Source: Leucobacter sp. L43
GTDB taxonomy: Bacteria > Actinomycetota > Actinomycetes > Actinomycetales > Microbacteriaceae
Direction: 5' to 3'
NCBI RefSeq assembly: GCF_016597785.1
Contig: NZ_JAENJG010000001.1
Location: 1,736,001-1,800,000, forward strand
Length of the DNA stretch: 64,000 nucleotides
A model generated the notes under the pieces. It was not told where the DNA came from. It saw nothing but the letters and a program-made list of their open reading frames with translations, and searched no databases. How positions within the stretch are numbered: position 1 is the stretch's first letter; every line of letters begins with the position of its first letter. A program made the position numbers and the translations under genes. Below are positions 46,151-55,542 of the stretch, piece by piece.

Positions 46151-46960
46151 ATGTCAGCCCTCCCCGATCTCGCCCCGCTCGCCTGGGTGGTACTCGGCAT
46201 CGCGGCGTGCATCGTCGGATTCTCGAAGACGGCGCTCCCGGGCGCGAACACGGTGTCGATCGCGATCTTCGCCGCGATCCTGCCCGCGAAGCAGTCCACG
46301 GGGGCACTGCTTCTGCTGCTCATCGTTGGCGATGCCTTCGCGGTGTGGGCCTACCGGAAGCATGCGAGTTGGCCGACGATGCTGCGCCTCGCACCCGCGG
46401 TCGTCGCAGGACTCGTGCTGGGCGCCGTGTTCCTCGCGTTCGCCGACGACGACTGGGTGCGCCGCGTGATCGGCGCGATCCTGCTGCTCGTCGTCGCCTT
46501 CACGATGTGGAGGCGCTACTTCTCGCTCGGCCGGGGCACGACGGCCTCGCGAGGCTCGGCGGACGGCGCTGCACCTCCCGCCGGAGCTGGCAGCGCCACC
46601 GGCCGCGGTCTCGCCGGTAGCCTCGGCTACGGCTCCCTCGCCGGCTTCACCACAATGGTCGCCAACGCCGGAGGGCCTGTCATGTCGATGTACTTCCTCG
46701 CCATGAAGTTCCCCGTGCAGGCGTTCCTCGGCACGGCGGCCTGGTTCTTCGCGATCATCAACATCGCGAAGCTCCCGTTCTCCGTCAGTCTCGGCCTGAT
46801 CGATGCCTCGAGCCTCGCACTCGACCTGGTCCTCGTGCCGGGCGTCGTCATCGGCGCCGTGCTCGGACGCTGGATCGCGATGCGCATCAAGCAGCGCGTG
46901 TTCGAGCGCGCCGTGCTCGCCGTGACGATCCTCGCCGCGCTCTACCTCGTCATCTTCTGA
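46151..46960 (+). CDS. TauE/SafE family membrane exporter
   Basis: A 269-residue protein with about eight membrane helices of the TauE/SafE (DUF81) family. Both half-repeats are visible: GIAACIVGFSKTALPGANTV at the start and GYGSLAGFTTMVANAGGPVM in the middle, followed by MSMYFLAMKFPVQAF. A soluble loop of about 25 residues rich in G, A and S lies between the halves. The family moves anions such as sulfite, sulfoacetate or other organic acids. GTG 46148 directly before ATG 46151 is an alternative start; no clear ribosome site is seen. It sits divergent from iolT and may export or import an acid product. Confidence 0.88.
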   Translation: MSALPDLAPLAWVVLGIAACIVGFSKTALPGANTVSIAIFAAILPAKQSTGALLLLLIVGDAFAVWAYRKHASWPTMLRLAPAVVAGLVLGAVFLAFADDDWVRRVIGAILLLVVAFTMWRRYFSLGRGTTASRGSADGAAPPAGAGSATGRGLAGSLGYGSLAGFTTMVANAGGPVMSMYFLAMKFPVQAFLGTAAWFFAIINIAKLPFSVSLGLIDASSLALDLVLVPGVVIGAVLGRWIAMRIKQRVFERAVLAVTILAALYLVIF

Positions 46961-47002
46961 GCCGCGGCGCGGCGGCTGCGGCGGCTCCGGGAGCGGCCGC
47001 TC

Positions 47003-47875
47003 TCAGACCACGCCGGCCAGCTCGCGCAGTTTGGCGAGCTGGAAGCGCGAGATCTCATCTGCGCGCTCGTCTTCGGCGAACACGTTCGACACGATCAACG
47101 CGTCGTCGCGTTCGAGGTACCCCGAGTCGCGGAGCACGGTGAAGAGCTCGATCCAGTCGACGTCGCCGTCGCCGATCGCCAGGTGCTGATGCACGCGCAC
47201 CGCGTTGTCCGGAGGGTTGGTGATGTAGCGCAGGGCGTTCGACCGCGTGTGGTCGAAGGTGTCGGCCGCGTACACGGCGCCGAGGCGGTTCCCGAGCTGC
47301 GGGATCAGGCTCGTCGCCCGGTCGCCGTAATGGAACGTGTGCGCGGCGACGTAGACGAATCCGACGCGGTCGGTGTTCAAACCGCGGATGATGCGCCACG
47401 CCTCGAGCCCGTCCTCGACGAAGTCGTCTGGGTGCGGGTCGAAGTTCATGGTGACGCCTTCGCGCTCGAGCACCGGAATGAGACGCTCCATCGCTCGGTA
47501 GAACGCGACCTCCGAGTCCTCCTCGCGCTCGGGCCGACCCGAGAACTCGGTGTTGACGATCGGCGCCTCGAGCTCGGCGGCGATCTCGATGTAGCGCGTC
47601 GTGTTGAAGACTGCGGCGTCGACCTCGTGCGGCTCCGGGCCTCCGAAGCGCTGCACCGGCAGCAGGGAGGTGATCGTCACCCCGGCGTCCCTCGCCCGCT
47701 TCTTCAGCTGTGCGATGAGGGCGCTGTCCATCTTGGGGTGGTGGAAGTGCCGCCCGAAATCTGGGCTGGGCGTCAGCTGCAGGTACTCGTATCCCAGCCG
47801 CGCGACGAGGTCGGGGAAGTCGAGCAGGTGCACCGAATCGTTGTACGGCGTGGGGTCGAGTGCGATGCGCACCAT
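47003..47875 (-). CDS. iolH: IolH-like sugar phosphate isomerase/epimerase
   Basis: A 290-residue xylose-isomerase-like TIM barrel, last gene of the iol operon. Start VRIALDPTPYNDSVHLLDFP; likely ligands in APIVNTEFSGRPE, VTMNFDPHPDDFVEDG, VGFVYVAAHTFHYGDRA and VYAADTFDHTRSNAL. It takes the place of IolH in the order I remember for Corynebacterium (iolC-aldolase-iolABDEGH). Its exact reaction there is not settled as far as I know; an epimerase or isomerase role in inositol breakdown is assumed. It is 139 bp behind iolG, a gap that contains a repeated element. Confidence 0.88.
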   Translation of the reverse strand: MVRIALDPTPYNDSVHLLDFPDLVARLGYEYLQLTPSPDFGRHFHHPKMDSALIAQLKKRARDAGVTITSLLPVQRFGGPEPHEVDAAVFNTTRYIEIAAELEAPIVNTEFSGRPEREEDSEVAFYRAMERLIPVLEREGVTMNFDPHPDDFVEDGLEAWRIIRGLNTDRVGFVYVAAHTFHYGDRATSLIPQLGNRLGAVYAADTFDHTRSNALRYITNPPDNAVRVHQHLAIGDGDVDWIELFTVLRDSGYLERDDALIVSNVFAEDERADEISRFQLAKLRELAGVV

Positions 47876-47932
47876 GGGGCCTCCTCAGTACTCAGTGTGT
47901 TGCTGCGCGCGGGCTGCGCGGGCAGCGCGGGC

Positions 47933-48007
47933 TTCGGTGAGTGATTCGACATCGGTGAGCGGTGTTCGTGCACATCGCTCCCACCGAAGCCGAATATCTC
48001 ACGGCGG
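47933..48007. repeat. Intergenic inverted-repeat element, copy 1
   Basis: About 75 bp between iolG and iolH. It opens TCGGTGAGTGATTCG, then CGGTGAG, and closes with the near-inverse CCACCGAAG...GAATATCTCAC. A similar element lies at 60648-60720. The two copies share TCGGTGAG-n-GATTCG, CGGTGAG, CACCG, GAAT and CTCAC in the same order. Confidence 0.7.
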
Positions 48008-48014
48008 CAGTGGA

Positions 48015-49031
48015 TCAGGCGTAGAACGCCGGGCGCTCCGGCGCCTCGACCGGCACCACACCGCCGTCGTGCATCGCGGTGACGCCCGCCTCGCACGAGA
48101 GCGCGACGAGGTAGCCGTCCCACGCGTTCGGTCCGTCGACGAGGTCGCCGCGGTGCACCGCATCGACCCAGCGCTGGATCTGCTCGTCGTACGCCGCGGC
48201 GAAACGCGTGGTGAACGACTCGTGCTCCTGCATGCTGAAGCGCCCGGCGCTCCAGCGCTGCAATCCTGCGGGCTGGCCGATGCGGGCGACGCCCTGCTCG
48301 AAGACGGCCTCCGTGGCGACCTGGTAGCCGAACTGCACGCTGACGCTCATCTCCACGTCGACGAGCACGCCGTTCTCGAGCTCCATGAGTACGAGGATCG
48401 GCTCGTGCAGCCGCTCCGGCGCGAGCGAGTTGCGGCGCGGGTGCTTCACCTCGACGCTCACGACGCGCGACCCCGCGAGCCACGGCACAACGTCGAACTC
48501 ATGCACGACCGAGTCGGTGATGAGCATGTCGTTCGTGTAGGTGTCCGGCACCGAGGGGTTGCGGTGCACGCCGCGCACCATCAGCAGTTCACCGCTCTCG
48601 CCCGAGGCGACCAGGTCGCGCAGCGCCTGGTACTCGGCATCGAAGCGGCGCATGAAGCCGACCTGGATGTGCGGCCGGTCGAGCTGCTGTTCGAGCTGCA
48701 GCACCTCCCAGGAGCTCGCGGAATCCTGGGTGAGCGGCTTCTCGCAGAGGATCGGCAGCTGCGCTGCCAGCGCCGGAGCGAGCACCGGCGCGTGGAACTG
48801 GCCGGGAACGGCGATGAGCACCGCGTCGAGCGCGTCGGCCGCGATGGCCTCCTCGACGCTCGCGAACACCTGCGCGTCGGGCGCGTGCTCAGCGGCCGCG
48901 GCCGCTCGGTCGGCGTCGGGCTCGACGACAGCCGAGACGCGAGCGCCGCTGATGCGGGCGGTGATGCGGGCGATGTGGTCGGCGCCCATCTTGCCGGCGC
49001 CGACGACGGCGACGCGGAGATCTTCAGTCAT
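48015..49031 (-). CDS. iolG: Inositol 2-dehydrogenase
   Basis: A 338-residue Gfo/Idh/MocA enzyme that oxidises myo-inositol to 2-keto-myo-inositol (scyllo-inosose) with NAD, the first step of the pathway. Visible motifs are RVAVVGAGKMGADHIARI, LPILCEKPLTQDSA with the catalytic lysine near 100, QVGFMRRFDAEY, and ITDSVVHEFDVVPWLAG, carrying the D and H expected in the active site. It lies between iolE and iolH, in the same place as in the corynebacterial operon. The best start is ATG 49031. Confidence 0.94.
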   Translation of the reverse strand: MTEDLRVAVVGAGKMGADHIARITARISGARVSAVVEPDADRAAAAAEHAPDAQVFASVEEAIAADALDAVLIAVPGQFHAPVLAPALAAQLPILCEKPLTQDSASSWEVLQLEQQLDRPHIQVGFMRRFDAEYQALRDLVASGESGELLMVRGVHRNPSVPDTYTNDMLITDSVVHEFDVVPWLAGSRVVSVEVKHPRRNSLAPERLHEPILVLMELENGVLVDVEMSVSVQFGYQVATEAVFEQGVARIGQPAGLQRWSAGRFSMQEHESFTTRFAAAYDEQIQRWVDAVHRGDLVDGPNAWDGYLVALSCEAGVTAMHDGGVVPVEAPERPAFYA

Positions 49032-49115
49032 GGTCGATGGTTCCTTTCGATTCGAATCCGGGCCCGAGGGCGATCCCTGGACCGGCAGCGCGCGCCGCGA
49101 TGCGACGCTCGAGCG

Positions 49116-50033
49116 CTACCTCCTGGCGAGGTGCGTGCAGGAGAAGATGTGCTCGCGCGTGCGCGTCGCGATGGGCAGCGGGCGGTCGACGTCGCAGCCG
49201 TACATGTCCTGCTCGACGATCGCGAAGATGTCGGCGTCGATCTTCGCGACGGCTTCGATCACCGGTGCGAGGTCGGGAACGCCGTTGGGGGGTTCGATCA
49301 TGATGCCCTGGGTCACCGCTTCGGCGAAGGGGACGTCGTTCTTCAGCACATCGAAGAGCAGCGAGGGGTCGACCTGTTTGAGGTGCAGGTAGCCGATGCG
49401 CTCCGGCCGCTCCTCGATGAGCTTCACGTTGTCACCGCCGTAGTAGGCGAAGTGGCCGGTGTCGAGGCACAGGTTGGTGTACCGCTCGTCGGTCTCGTCG
49501 AGGAAGCGCAGCACCTCTCGCGTGGTGCCGATGTGGCTGTCGGCGTGGGAGTGGAACTGCTGCTTGACGCCGAACTCCTCGAGCAGGGCCTTGCCGAGGC
49601 GATCGTGTCCGGCGCCGAGCTTCGCCCACTGCTCGTCGGTGAGGGTGCGCGGCTCGAGCACTTGACTCGTGGCGTCGCTGCGCCAGAGGTCCGGGATCAC
49701 GACGAGGTGCTCCGCACCGAGCTTTGATGCGAGGCCAGCGACGTTCAGCGCCTGATCCCAGGCACGCTGCCACTCGTCGTCTCCCTTGTGGAAGCCGGTG
49801 AACACCGTGCCGGCCGAGAGCTTCAGGCCGCGCTTGCCGAGCTCGTCCTCGAGCTGGTGCGGGTCGGTGGGGAGGTAGCCGTACGGTCCGAGTTCGATCC
49901 ACTCGTAGCCGGAGGCGACGACCTCGTCGAGGAAGCGCTCCCAGGGCACCTGACCGGGATCGTCGGGAAACCACACGCCCCAGGAGTCGGGGGCGGTGCC
50001 GATGCGCAGCCCGGCTTCGTTCGCTGCAGTCAT
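49116..50033 (-). CDS. iolE: Inosose dehydratase
   Basis: A 305-residue TIM-barrel enzyme that removes water from 2-keto-myo-inositol to give 3D-trihydroxycyclohexane-1,2-dione. Its start RIGTAPDSWGVWFPDDPGQV, then YEWIELGPYGYLPTDP, is typical of the actinobacterial IolE form. Likely metal ligands are in QQFHSHADSHIG, NLCLDTGHFAYYGG and YLHLKQVDP, with a late glutamate in FAIVEQDMYG. GAAGGACAG precedes the ATG at 50033; a longer frame upstream is rejected. It lies between iolD and iolG. Confidence 0.93.
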   Translation of the reverse strand: MTAANEAGLRIGTAPDSWGVWFPDDPGQVPWERFLDEVVASGYEWIELGPYGYLPTDPHQLEDELGKRGLKLSAGTVFTGFHKGDDEWQRAWDQALNVAGLASKLGAEHLVVIPDLWRSDATSQVLEPRTLTDEQWAKLGAGHDRLGKALLEEFGVKQQFHSHADSHIGTTREVLRFLDETDERYTNLCLDTGHFAYYGGDNVKLIEERPERIGYLHLKQVDPSLLFDVLKNDVPFAEAVTQGIMIEPPNGVPDLAPVIEAVAKIDADIFAIVEQDMYGCDVDRPLPIATRTREHIFSCTHLARR

Positions 50034-50079
50034 GACCTGTCCTTCGTATTTCGCGGTGAGATTCGGGAGGGATCGGCGC

Positions 50080-52020
50080 TCAGCCGAGCAGCGGCTTCTG
50101 CGCGGCTGCCTGCTCCTCATAGGCGGCTCGCGCGCGCTGCGTCGACTCGAGCGTCGAAACCTGCTGCACCGGCACGTCCCACCAGCCGGCGCCGTCGGGG
50201 GCGTAGACCAGCGGGTCGCTGTTGATGTGGATGAACGTCGCGCGATCCGACGCCTTCGCCTGAGCGATCGCCCGCTCCAGGTCGGAGATCGCGTCGCTCG
50301 TCGGTTCGACCTCGATGACGTCCATGCCGTAACTGCGGGCGTTCATCGCAAGGTCGACCGGCAGCACTCGCTCGCCCTGGAAGTTCTTCGCGGTGTCGTC
50401 GTACTCGCGGTACCAGGTGCCGAAGCGCTCGGAGCCGACCGTTTCGGAGAGGTGGCCGATCGAGGCGTAGCCGTGGTTCTGGATGAGGATCACGATGACC
50501 TTGATGCCCTCGGCGACCGCGGTCACGAGCTCGCTGTTCAGCATCAGATACGAGCCGTCGCCGACCATGATGATCACGTCGCGGTCGTCACCTGCAGCGG
50601 TCAACCCGCGCTTCGCGCCGATACCGCCCGCGATCTCGTAGCCCATGCACGAGTACGCGTACTCGACGTGGTACCCGAGCGCGTCGCGCACGCGCCACAG
50701 CTTGTGCAGGTCGCCCGGCAGCGATCCCGCCGCCTGCACGACCACGTCCTCCGCAGCACTCGAGCGCTGCACCGCTCCGATGATCTCCGGCTGGCCGGGC
50801 AGCTCCCTGCCGGAGGGGGCGAACGCCTCGTCCACGAGGCCGTCCCACGCCGCTTTCTCCGCGGCGATGCGCTCGGCGTAGGCGGCGTCGACGCCGAGCT
50901 GCGCGGCAGAGCCCCCCTCGAGCGCTGCGAGCAGCTCGACGAGCGCCTCTCTGGCGTCGGCGATCACCGGGATCTGCGTGCCGTGCTTGTACGCGTCGAA
51001 TGACGCCACGTTGATGTTGACGAAGCGCACGCCGGGGTGCTGGAACGCGGTGCGCGACGACGTCGTGAAATCGCTGTAGCGCGTGCCGATCCCGATGATG
51101 ACATCGGCATCCGCAGCGAGGCGATTGGCCGCGAGGGTGCCGGTCGCCCCGACACCGCCCAGGTACTGCGGATGATCCCAGTCGAGCACGCCGCCGCCGG
51201 CCTGCGAGGAGCCGACGGGAATGCCGGTCGCCTCGACGAACGCGCGCAGCTGCTGCTCGGCGTCCGAGTACAGCACGCCTCCGCCCGCGACGATGAACGG
51301 GCGTTTCGCCTCGCGGATCGCCTCGAGCGCGACGGCGAACGCATCGCGCTCGGGGCGCGGACGGCGAATGCGCCACTCGCGCGGTTGCAGGAACTCCTCC
51401 GGAACATCGACGGCCTCCGCCTGCACGTCTTCGGGGAGCGCGATCGTCACGGCTCCGGTCTCGGCAGGATCGGTGAGCACGCGCATGGCGGCGAGCGCGA
51501 TCGAGAACAGCTGCTCGGGGCGCTGCACCCGGTCGAAGAACTTGGAGACCGGGCGGAAAGCGTCATTCACCGTCAGCCCGATGTCGTGCGGCTGCTCCAG
51601 CTGCTGCAGCACGGGGTCGGCGACGCGCGTCGCGAACGTGTCGCTCGGCAGCAGCAGCGCTGGCAGGCGGTTCGTCGTGGCGAGCGCCGCGCCCGTGAGC
51701 AGGTTCGTGGCGCCGGGGCCGACCGATGCAGCAGCGGCGTAGGTGCCGCGCCGACGGTGCATGCGGGCGTAGCCCACCGACTGGTGCACCATCGCCTGCT
51801 CGTTGCGAGCCTGGTAATAGGGCATGAGGTCGGGCTGCTCGACGTTGACCTGCTTGAGGGCCTGGCCGATCCCGGCGACATTGCCGTGCCCGAAGATGCC
51901 GAACGTTCCGGGAATGGTGCGCTCGCGGATCTCGGTTCCGTCGGCCGCGCGATCGACGGTCCACTGGTTCGCGAGGAACTCGATCAGTGCTTGACTCACG
52001 GTCATCCGTCGGGTCGTCAT
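50080..52020 (-). CDS. iolD: 3D-(3,5/4)-trihydroxycyclohexane-1,2-dione hydrolase
   Basis: A 646-residue thiamine-diphosphate enzyme that opens the ring of the trihydroxycyclohexanedione to 5-deoxy-glucuronate. It has the three-domain layout of the acetolactate-synthase family: FGIFGHGNVAGIGQAL and YYQARNEQAMVHQSVGYAR, with the catalytic glutamate in RNEQ, at the N-terminus; and the ThDP motif MVGDGSYLMLNSEL near residue 485. The length is normal for IolD. Its ATG overlaps the iolB stop by 4 bp. Confidence 0.97.
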   Translation of the reverse strand: MTTRRMTVSQALIEFLANQWTVDRAADGTEIRERTIPGTFGIFGHGNVAGIGQALKQVNVEQPDLMPYYQARNEQAMVHQSVGYARMHRRRGTYAAAASVGPGATNLLTGAALATTNRLPALLLPSDTFATRVADPVLQQLEQPHDIGLTVNDAFRPVSKFFDRVQRPEQLFSIALAAMRVLTDPAETGAVTIALPEDVQAEAVDVPEEFLQPREWRIRRPRPERDAFAVALEAIREAKRPFIVAGGGVLYSDAEQQLRAFVEATGIPVGSSQAGGGVLDWDHPQYLGGVGATGTLAANRLAADADVIIGIGTRYSDFTTSSRTAFQHPGVRFVNINVASFDAYKHGTQIPVIADAREALVELLAALEGGSAAQLGVDAAYAERIAAEKAAWDGLVDEAFAPSGRELPGQPEIIGAVQRSSAAEDVVVQAAGSLPGDLHKLWRVRDALGYHVEYAYSCMGYEIAGGIGAKRGLTAAGDDRDVIIMVGDGSYLMLNSELVTAVAEGIKVIVILIQNHGYASIGHLSETVGSERFGTWYREYDDTAKNFQGERVLPVDLAMNARSYGMDVIEVEPTSDAISDLERAIAQAKASDRATFIHINSDPLVYAPDGAGWWDVPVQQVSTLESTQRARAAYEEQAAAQKPLLG

Positions 52021-53042
52021 CGTGCCTGCTCCGTTTCGGTCACTGGGGTCTGCGGGGTGAAGGGAAGGCGCGCGTCGAGTTCCTGACCCTCCCAGGTGTC
52101 GCGCACCCAGCCGTGCGCCGGGTCGTCGCTGATGAGCCAGGTGCGCTCTGGATCGGGGCCGGCCATCACGTTGAGGTAGTACATGTCGTACCCGGGGGCG
52201 GCGACGGCGGGCCCGTGGTAGCCGTGCGGCACGAGCGCGATGTCACCGGTGCGCACCTGCGAGTCGATCTCGATGGGCCCGGCCGGTGAGGCGTACGTGC
52301 TGAACAGGCCGAACGCGCGCTCGGGATCGACGCCGGCGGGGGCGTCCTTCGTCGGCGCGACCTCGAAGTAGTAGATCTCCTCGAGCTCCGACTCGTGCCC
52401 CGGGATGTGCTCGTCGTGCTTGTGCGGCGGGTACGACGACCAGTTCTCGGCCGGAGTGATGACTTCGACGACGATGAACCGTGCCGCGTCGAGCGACTCC
52501 TTGCGGCCGAAGTTGTGCACCTGGCGACTCGAAGCACCGGCGCCGCGCAGCTCGACCGGCACGTCCTCGACCGCCATGTAGCGGGAGGGGCGCACGAGGG
52601 CCGGGTCGTCCGCCGGCACCGGAGAGGTGGCGACGAGGAAGCGCGCTTCGCCCGATGGTGCCGAGGTCGCGGTGACCTCGGCCTCGGCGACCGCTGACAG
52701 GTAGAGCACGTCGGTCGGCCCGTCGAAGACGGAGGCGCGTCCGGCGAGATCGACCGTCGTCTCGGTGTCGGCATCGGCCCCGGCAGCAGTCGCGGCCGGC
52801 GCGCGGCCGTCTTCGCGGTATCGCACGGAGAACGCGCCGGAGAGGGGAACGATCAGTCGTTCGACGCCGCTCCCGTCGAGGGCGATGGACGCACCCTCGG
52901 CGAGCCGGGCGACCCGCACACCCGTGTGCTCCCAGCCGGGGATGCGCTCGTCGACGACGGACTCCCACCCTCCTTCGGCGAGCTCGCCGCGCCGATGGAA
53001 CCATCGGCCGGCCGGTGCCGTCTGCTGCGCGTCGTGCGTCAT
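52017..53042 (-). CDS. iolB: 5-deoxy-glucuronate isomerase
   Basis: A 341-residue double-cupin (KduI/IolB) metal enzyme that turns 5-deoxy-glucuronate into 2-deoxy-5-keto-gluconate. The metal site is recognised in YPPHKHDEH followed by ESELEEIYYFEV, and the late histidine in ALVPHGYHGPAVAAPGYDMY is typical of IolB. GGAGGGG lies before the ATG at 53042; the frame upstream lacks similarity. It is longer than the 270-residue Bacillus form because of an N-terminal acidic/alanine-rich insertion (about residues 85-95). It sits between iolA and iolD. Confidence 0.96.
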   Translation of the reverse strand: MTHDAQQTAPAGRWFHRRGELAEGGWESVVDERIPGWEHTGVRVARLAEGASIALDGSGVERLIVPLSGAFSVRYREDGRAPAATAAGADADTETTVDLAGRASVFDGPTDVLYLSAVAEAEVTATSAPSGEARFLVATSPVPADDPALVRPSRYMAVEDVPVELRGAGASSRQVHNFGRKESLDAARFIVVEVITPAENWSSYPPHKHDEHIPGHESELEEIYYFEVAPTKDAPAGVDPERAFGLFSTYASPAGPIEIDSQVRTGDIALVPHGYHGPAVAAPGYDMYYLNVMAGPDPERTWLISDDPAHGWVRDTWEGQELDARLPFTPQTPVTETEQAR

Positions 53043-53067
53043 GTCGCCCCTCCTCCGGTGCGTTCGA

Positions 53068-54582
53068 TCAGTCGTTCTGGGGGAACCCGAGGTTGATGCC
53101 GCCGTGCGTCGCGGGATCGAGCCAGCGACTGGTGATGGCTTTCTCACGGGTGAAGAACTCGAAGCCCTGCACGCCGTACGCCTTCGAGTCGCCGAAGAGC
53201 GACGCCTTCCACCCGCCGAAGGAGTGGTATGCGACCGGCACGGGGATCGGGACGTTGATGCCGATCATGCCGACCTGGATCTCGTGCTGGAAGCGGCGGG
53301 CCGCACCGCCGTCGTTCGTGAAGATCGCAGTGCCGTTGCCGAACGCGCCCGAGTTGATGAGCTCGACGCCCTCTTCGAACGTCTCGACGCGCACGATCTC
53401 GAGCACGGGCCCGAAGATCTCCTCGGTGTAGGCGCGCGACGTCGTCGGCAGGTGATCGATGAGCGTCGGCCCCACGAAGAACCCGTTCTCGTGCCCGTCG
53501 ACTGAGAAGCCCCGGCCGTCGACGACGATGGTCGCCCCGTCCTGCTCGGCGATGTCGATGTAGCCGGTCACCTTGTCGCGATGCGCATCGGTGATGAGCG
53601 GCCCCATGTCGGGTTCGGGCGTCGATGCGCCGTTGCCGATCGAGAGGTTCGCGATGCGCTCGGTGATCTTCTCGATGAGCGCGTCGGCGACGGGCTCGAC
53701 CGCGAGCACGACCGAGATCGCCATGCAGCGCTCGCCTGCGGCGCCGTATCCGGCGTTGATCGCCTGGTCTGCGACGAGGTCGAGGTCGGCATCGGGCAGC
53801 ACCAGCATGTGGTTCTTCGCTCCGCCCAGAGCCTGCACGCGCTTGCCGTGCTTCGAGGCGGTCTCGTAGATGTACTGCGCGATCGGCGTTGATCCCACGA
53901 ATGAGATCGAGTGCACGCCCGGGTCGGTGAGCAGGCCGTCGACGGCGAGCTTGTCGCCGTTGAGCACGGTGAAGACGCCGTCGGGCAGGCCGGCCTCCTG
54001 CCAGAGCTCGGCGAGCCACAGGGCCGCAGAGGGATCCTTCTCGGAGGGCTTCACGATGACGGCGTTGCCCGCGGCGATCGCGACGGGGAAGAACCACATC
54101 GGCACCATGGCCGGGAAGTTGAAGGGGGCGATGATGCCCGCCACGCCGATCGGCTGCTTGATCGAGTAGACGTCGATGCCGGTCGAGGCGTTCTCGGAGA
54201 ACGCGCCTTTGATGAGGTGCGGGAATCCTGTGGCGAGTTCCACGACCTCCTGGCCGCGCAGGATCTCGCCCATGGCGTCCGAGACCACTTTGCCGTGCTC
54301 GCGCGTGATGATCTCGGCGAGCTCGCCCTTGCGGGCGTTCAGCAGCTCGCGGAACTTGAAGATGACGGTCTGGCGCTTCGCCATGGAGAATGCGCTCCAG
54401 GCCTCGAAGCCGCGGGTGGCCGAGGCGATCGCCGCGGCGATCTCCGCCTCGTCGGCGAGGGCGACGTGCGCCTGCACCTCGCCGGTCGCCGGGTTGAAGA
54501 CGGGGGCGGTGCGGCCGCTCGTCGAGGCGCGACGTGCGCCGTCGATCCAGTGCGGGATCACGGGGAGGGAATCAGTGCTCAT
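53068..54582 (-). CDS. iolA: CoA-acylating malonate/methylmalonate-semialdehyde dehydrogenase
   Basis: A 504-residue aldehyde dehydrogenase that converts malonate semialdehyde to acetyl-CoA and CO2 with NAD and CoA, the last step of inositol breakdown; it can also serve valine breakdown. The catalytic cysteine is C286 in GAAGERCMAISV, and the NAD region is ISFVGSTPIAQYIYETASKH, where the CoA-acylating MmsA group lacks the usual glutamate (LGGAKNH in place of ELGGK). The start overlaps the aldolase gene by 11 bp. It lies between the aldolase and iolB. Confidence 0.96.
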   Translation of the reverse strand: MSTDSLPVIPHWIDGARRASTSGRTAPVFNPATGEVQAHVALADEAEIAAAIASATRGFEAWSAFSMAKRQTVIFKFRELLNARKGELAEIITREHGKVVSDAMGEILRGQEVVELATGFPHLIKGAFSENASTGIDVYSIKQPIGVAGIIAPFNFPAMVPMWFFPVAIAAGNAVIVKPSEKDPSAALWLAELWQEAGLPDGVFTVLNGDKLAVDGLLTDPGVHSISFVGSTPIAQYIYETASKHGKRVQALGGAKNHMLVLPDADLDLVADQAINAGYGAAGERCMAISVVLAVEPVADALIEKITERIANLSIGNGASTPEPDMGPLITDAHRDKVTGYIDIAEQDGATIVVDGRGFSVDGHENGFFVGPTLIDHLPTTSRAYTEEIFGPVLEIVRVETFEEGVELINSGAFGNGTAIFTNDGGAARRFQHEIQVGMIGINVPIPVPVAYHSFGGWKASLFGDSKAYGVQGFEFFTREKAITSRWLDPATHGGINLGFPQND

Positions 54583-55540
54583 TGCGGGTGTCCTTCGTGT
54601 CGTTCGTGTGCGAGATCGAAGCGAGACCGCGGATCGGCTGCGCCTCGCGAGGAGTTTCGGGGAGATCGCGGTGCACCAGCCGCGCGGCCGTGTCGACCGC
54701 GGCGGCGACGTCGCCGTCGTGCGGGTAGAGCAGCGTGCGGCCGACCGTGAGGCCGCGCACGCCGGGCAGGGCGAGGGCGCTCTCCCACGAGGCGAACGTC
54801 TCGTCGGGATCGCCGCCGTTGTCGCCGCCGAGCAGCAGCGTCGGCATCGTCGTGGCCTCCATGACGCGCTCCATCTCGGGGACCACCGGCAGCTTCATCC
54901 ACGTGTAGGCGCTCGAATTGCCGAGCCCGGAGGCGATGGCCGTCGAGAGGATCACCGCGTCCGCCGAGAGATCGTTGATCACCTTTCCGCCGACGCGGCT
55001 GCTCATGAACGGCTCGAGCATGATCGGCAGCCCCGCGGCCGCGGCAGCGTCGACGGCGCGAGCGGTCGCCTGGAGCGTCGACGCGGTGCCGGCGTCGTTC
55101 AGGTCGACGCGGATGAGCGTCTTCGCGAAATCGAGGCCGTGACTGACCATCGCGTCGATGTCGTAGGCCGTATACCGGTCGTCGAGCTCGAACGAGGCGC
55201 CGCGCAGCCCGCCCCGATTCATCGACCCGACGACGATCTTGTCGTCGAGCAGGCCGAGGGCTGCCAGATCGTCGATGATGTCGGGGGTTCCGAGCACGCC
55301 GTCGACGCCGGGGCGCGAGAGCGCCAGCGCCATCCGCTCGAGCAGATCGTAACGATTGGCCATGGCGGTGGCGTGACCGCCAACGGCGATCGCTCCGCGG
55401 GCCGGGTGATCCGCGGCCACGATGAAGAGCCTGCCGTCACCGGCGATGACGTCGCGCCGGCGCCGTTCGGCGAGCGCGCGAGTGATGCCGGACGGGTCCG
55501 CGGCGCGCAGCTGGCGCAGGCGGTCGAAGTCGAGTGCCAC
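54572..55540 (-). CDS. Cgl0159-type (beta/alpha)8-barrel aldolase of the iol operon
   Basis: A 322-residue TIM-barrel protein that holds the place of the IolJ/DeoC aldolase in actinobacterial iol operons. It would split 2-deoxy-5-keto-gluconate 6-phosphate into malonate semialdehyde and dihydroxyacetone phosphate. Visible stretches are RLFIVAADHPARGAIAVGGH, KIVVGSMNRGGLRGASFELD, KTLIRVDLND and MPTLLLGGDNGGDPDETF; the lysine in FAKTLIRVD is a candidate Schiff-base residue. Start GTG 55540, two bases after the iolC stop, with AAGGGGG upstream. The role is inferred from operon position; the family is less studied than IolJ. Confidence 0.88.
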   Translation of the reverse strand: MALDFDRLRQLRAADPSGITRALAERRRRDVIAGDGRLFIVAADHPARGAIAVGGHATAMANRYDLLERMALALSRPGVDGVLGTPDIIDDLAALGLLDDKIVVGSMNRGGLRGASFELDDRYTAYDIDAMVSHGLDFAKTLIRVDLNDAGTASTLQATARAVDAAAAAGLPIMLEPFMSSRVGGKVINDLSADAVILSTAIASGLGNSSAYTWMKLPVVPEMERVMEATTMPTLLLGGDNGGDPDETFASWESALALPGVRGLTVGRTLLYPHDGDVAAAVDTAARLVHRDLPETPREAQPIRGLASISHTNDTKDTRNEH

Positions 55541-55542
55541 GA

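Noticed and set aside
43401-46151. A 916-residue plus-strand frame across the dehydrogenase and iolT genes
   Set aside because: Antisense to two well-recognised genes and of the charged, low-complexity composition typical of shadow frames.
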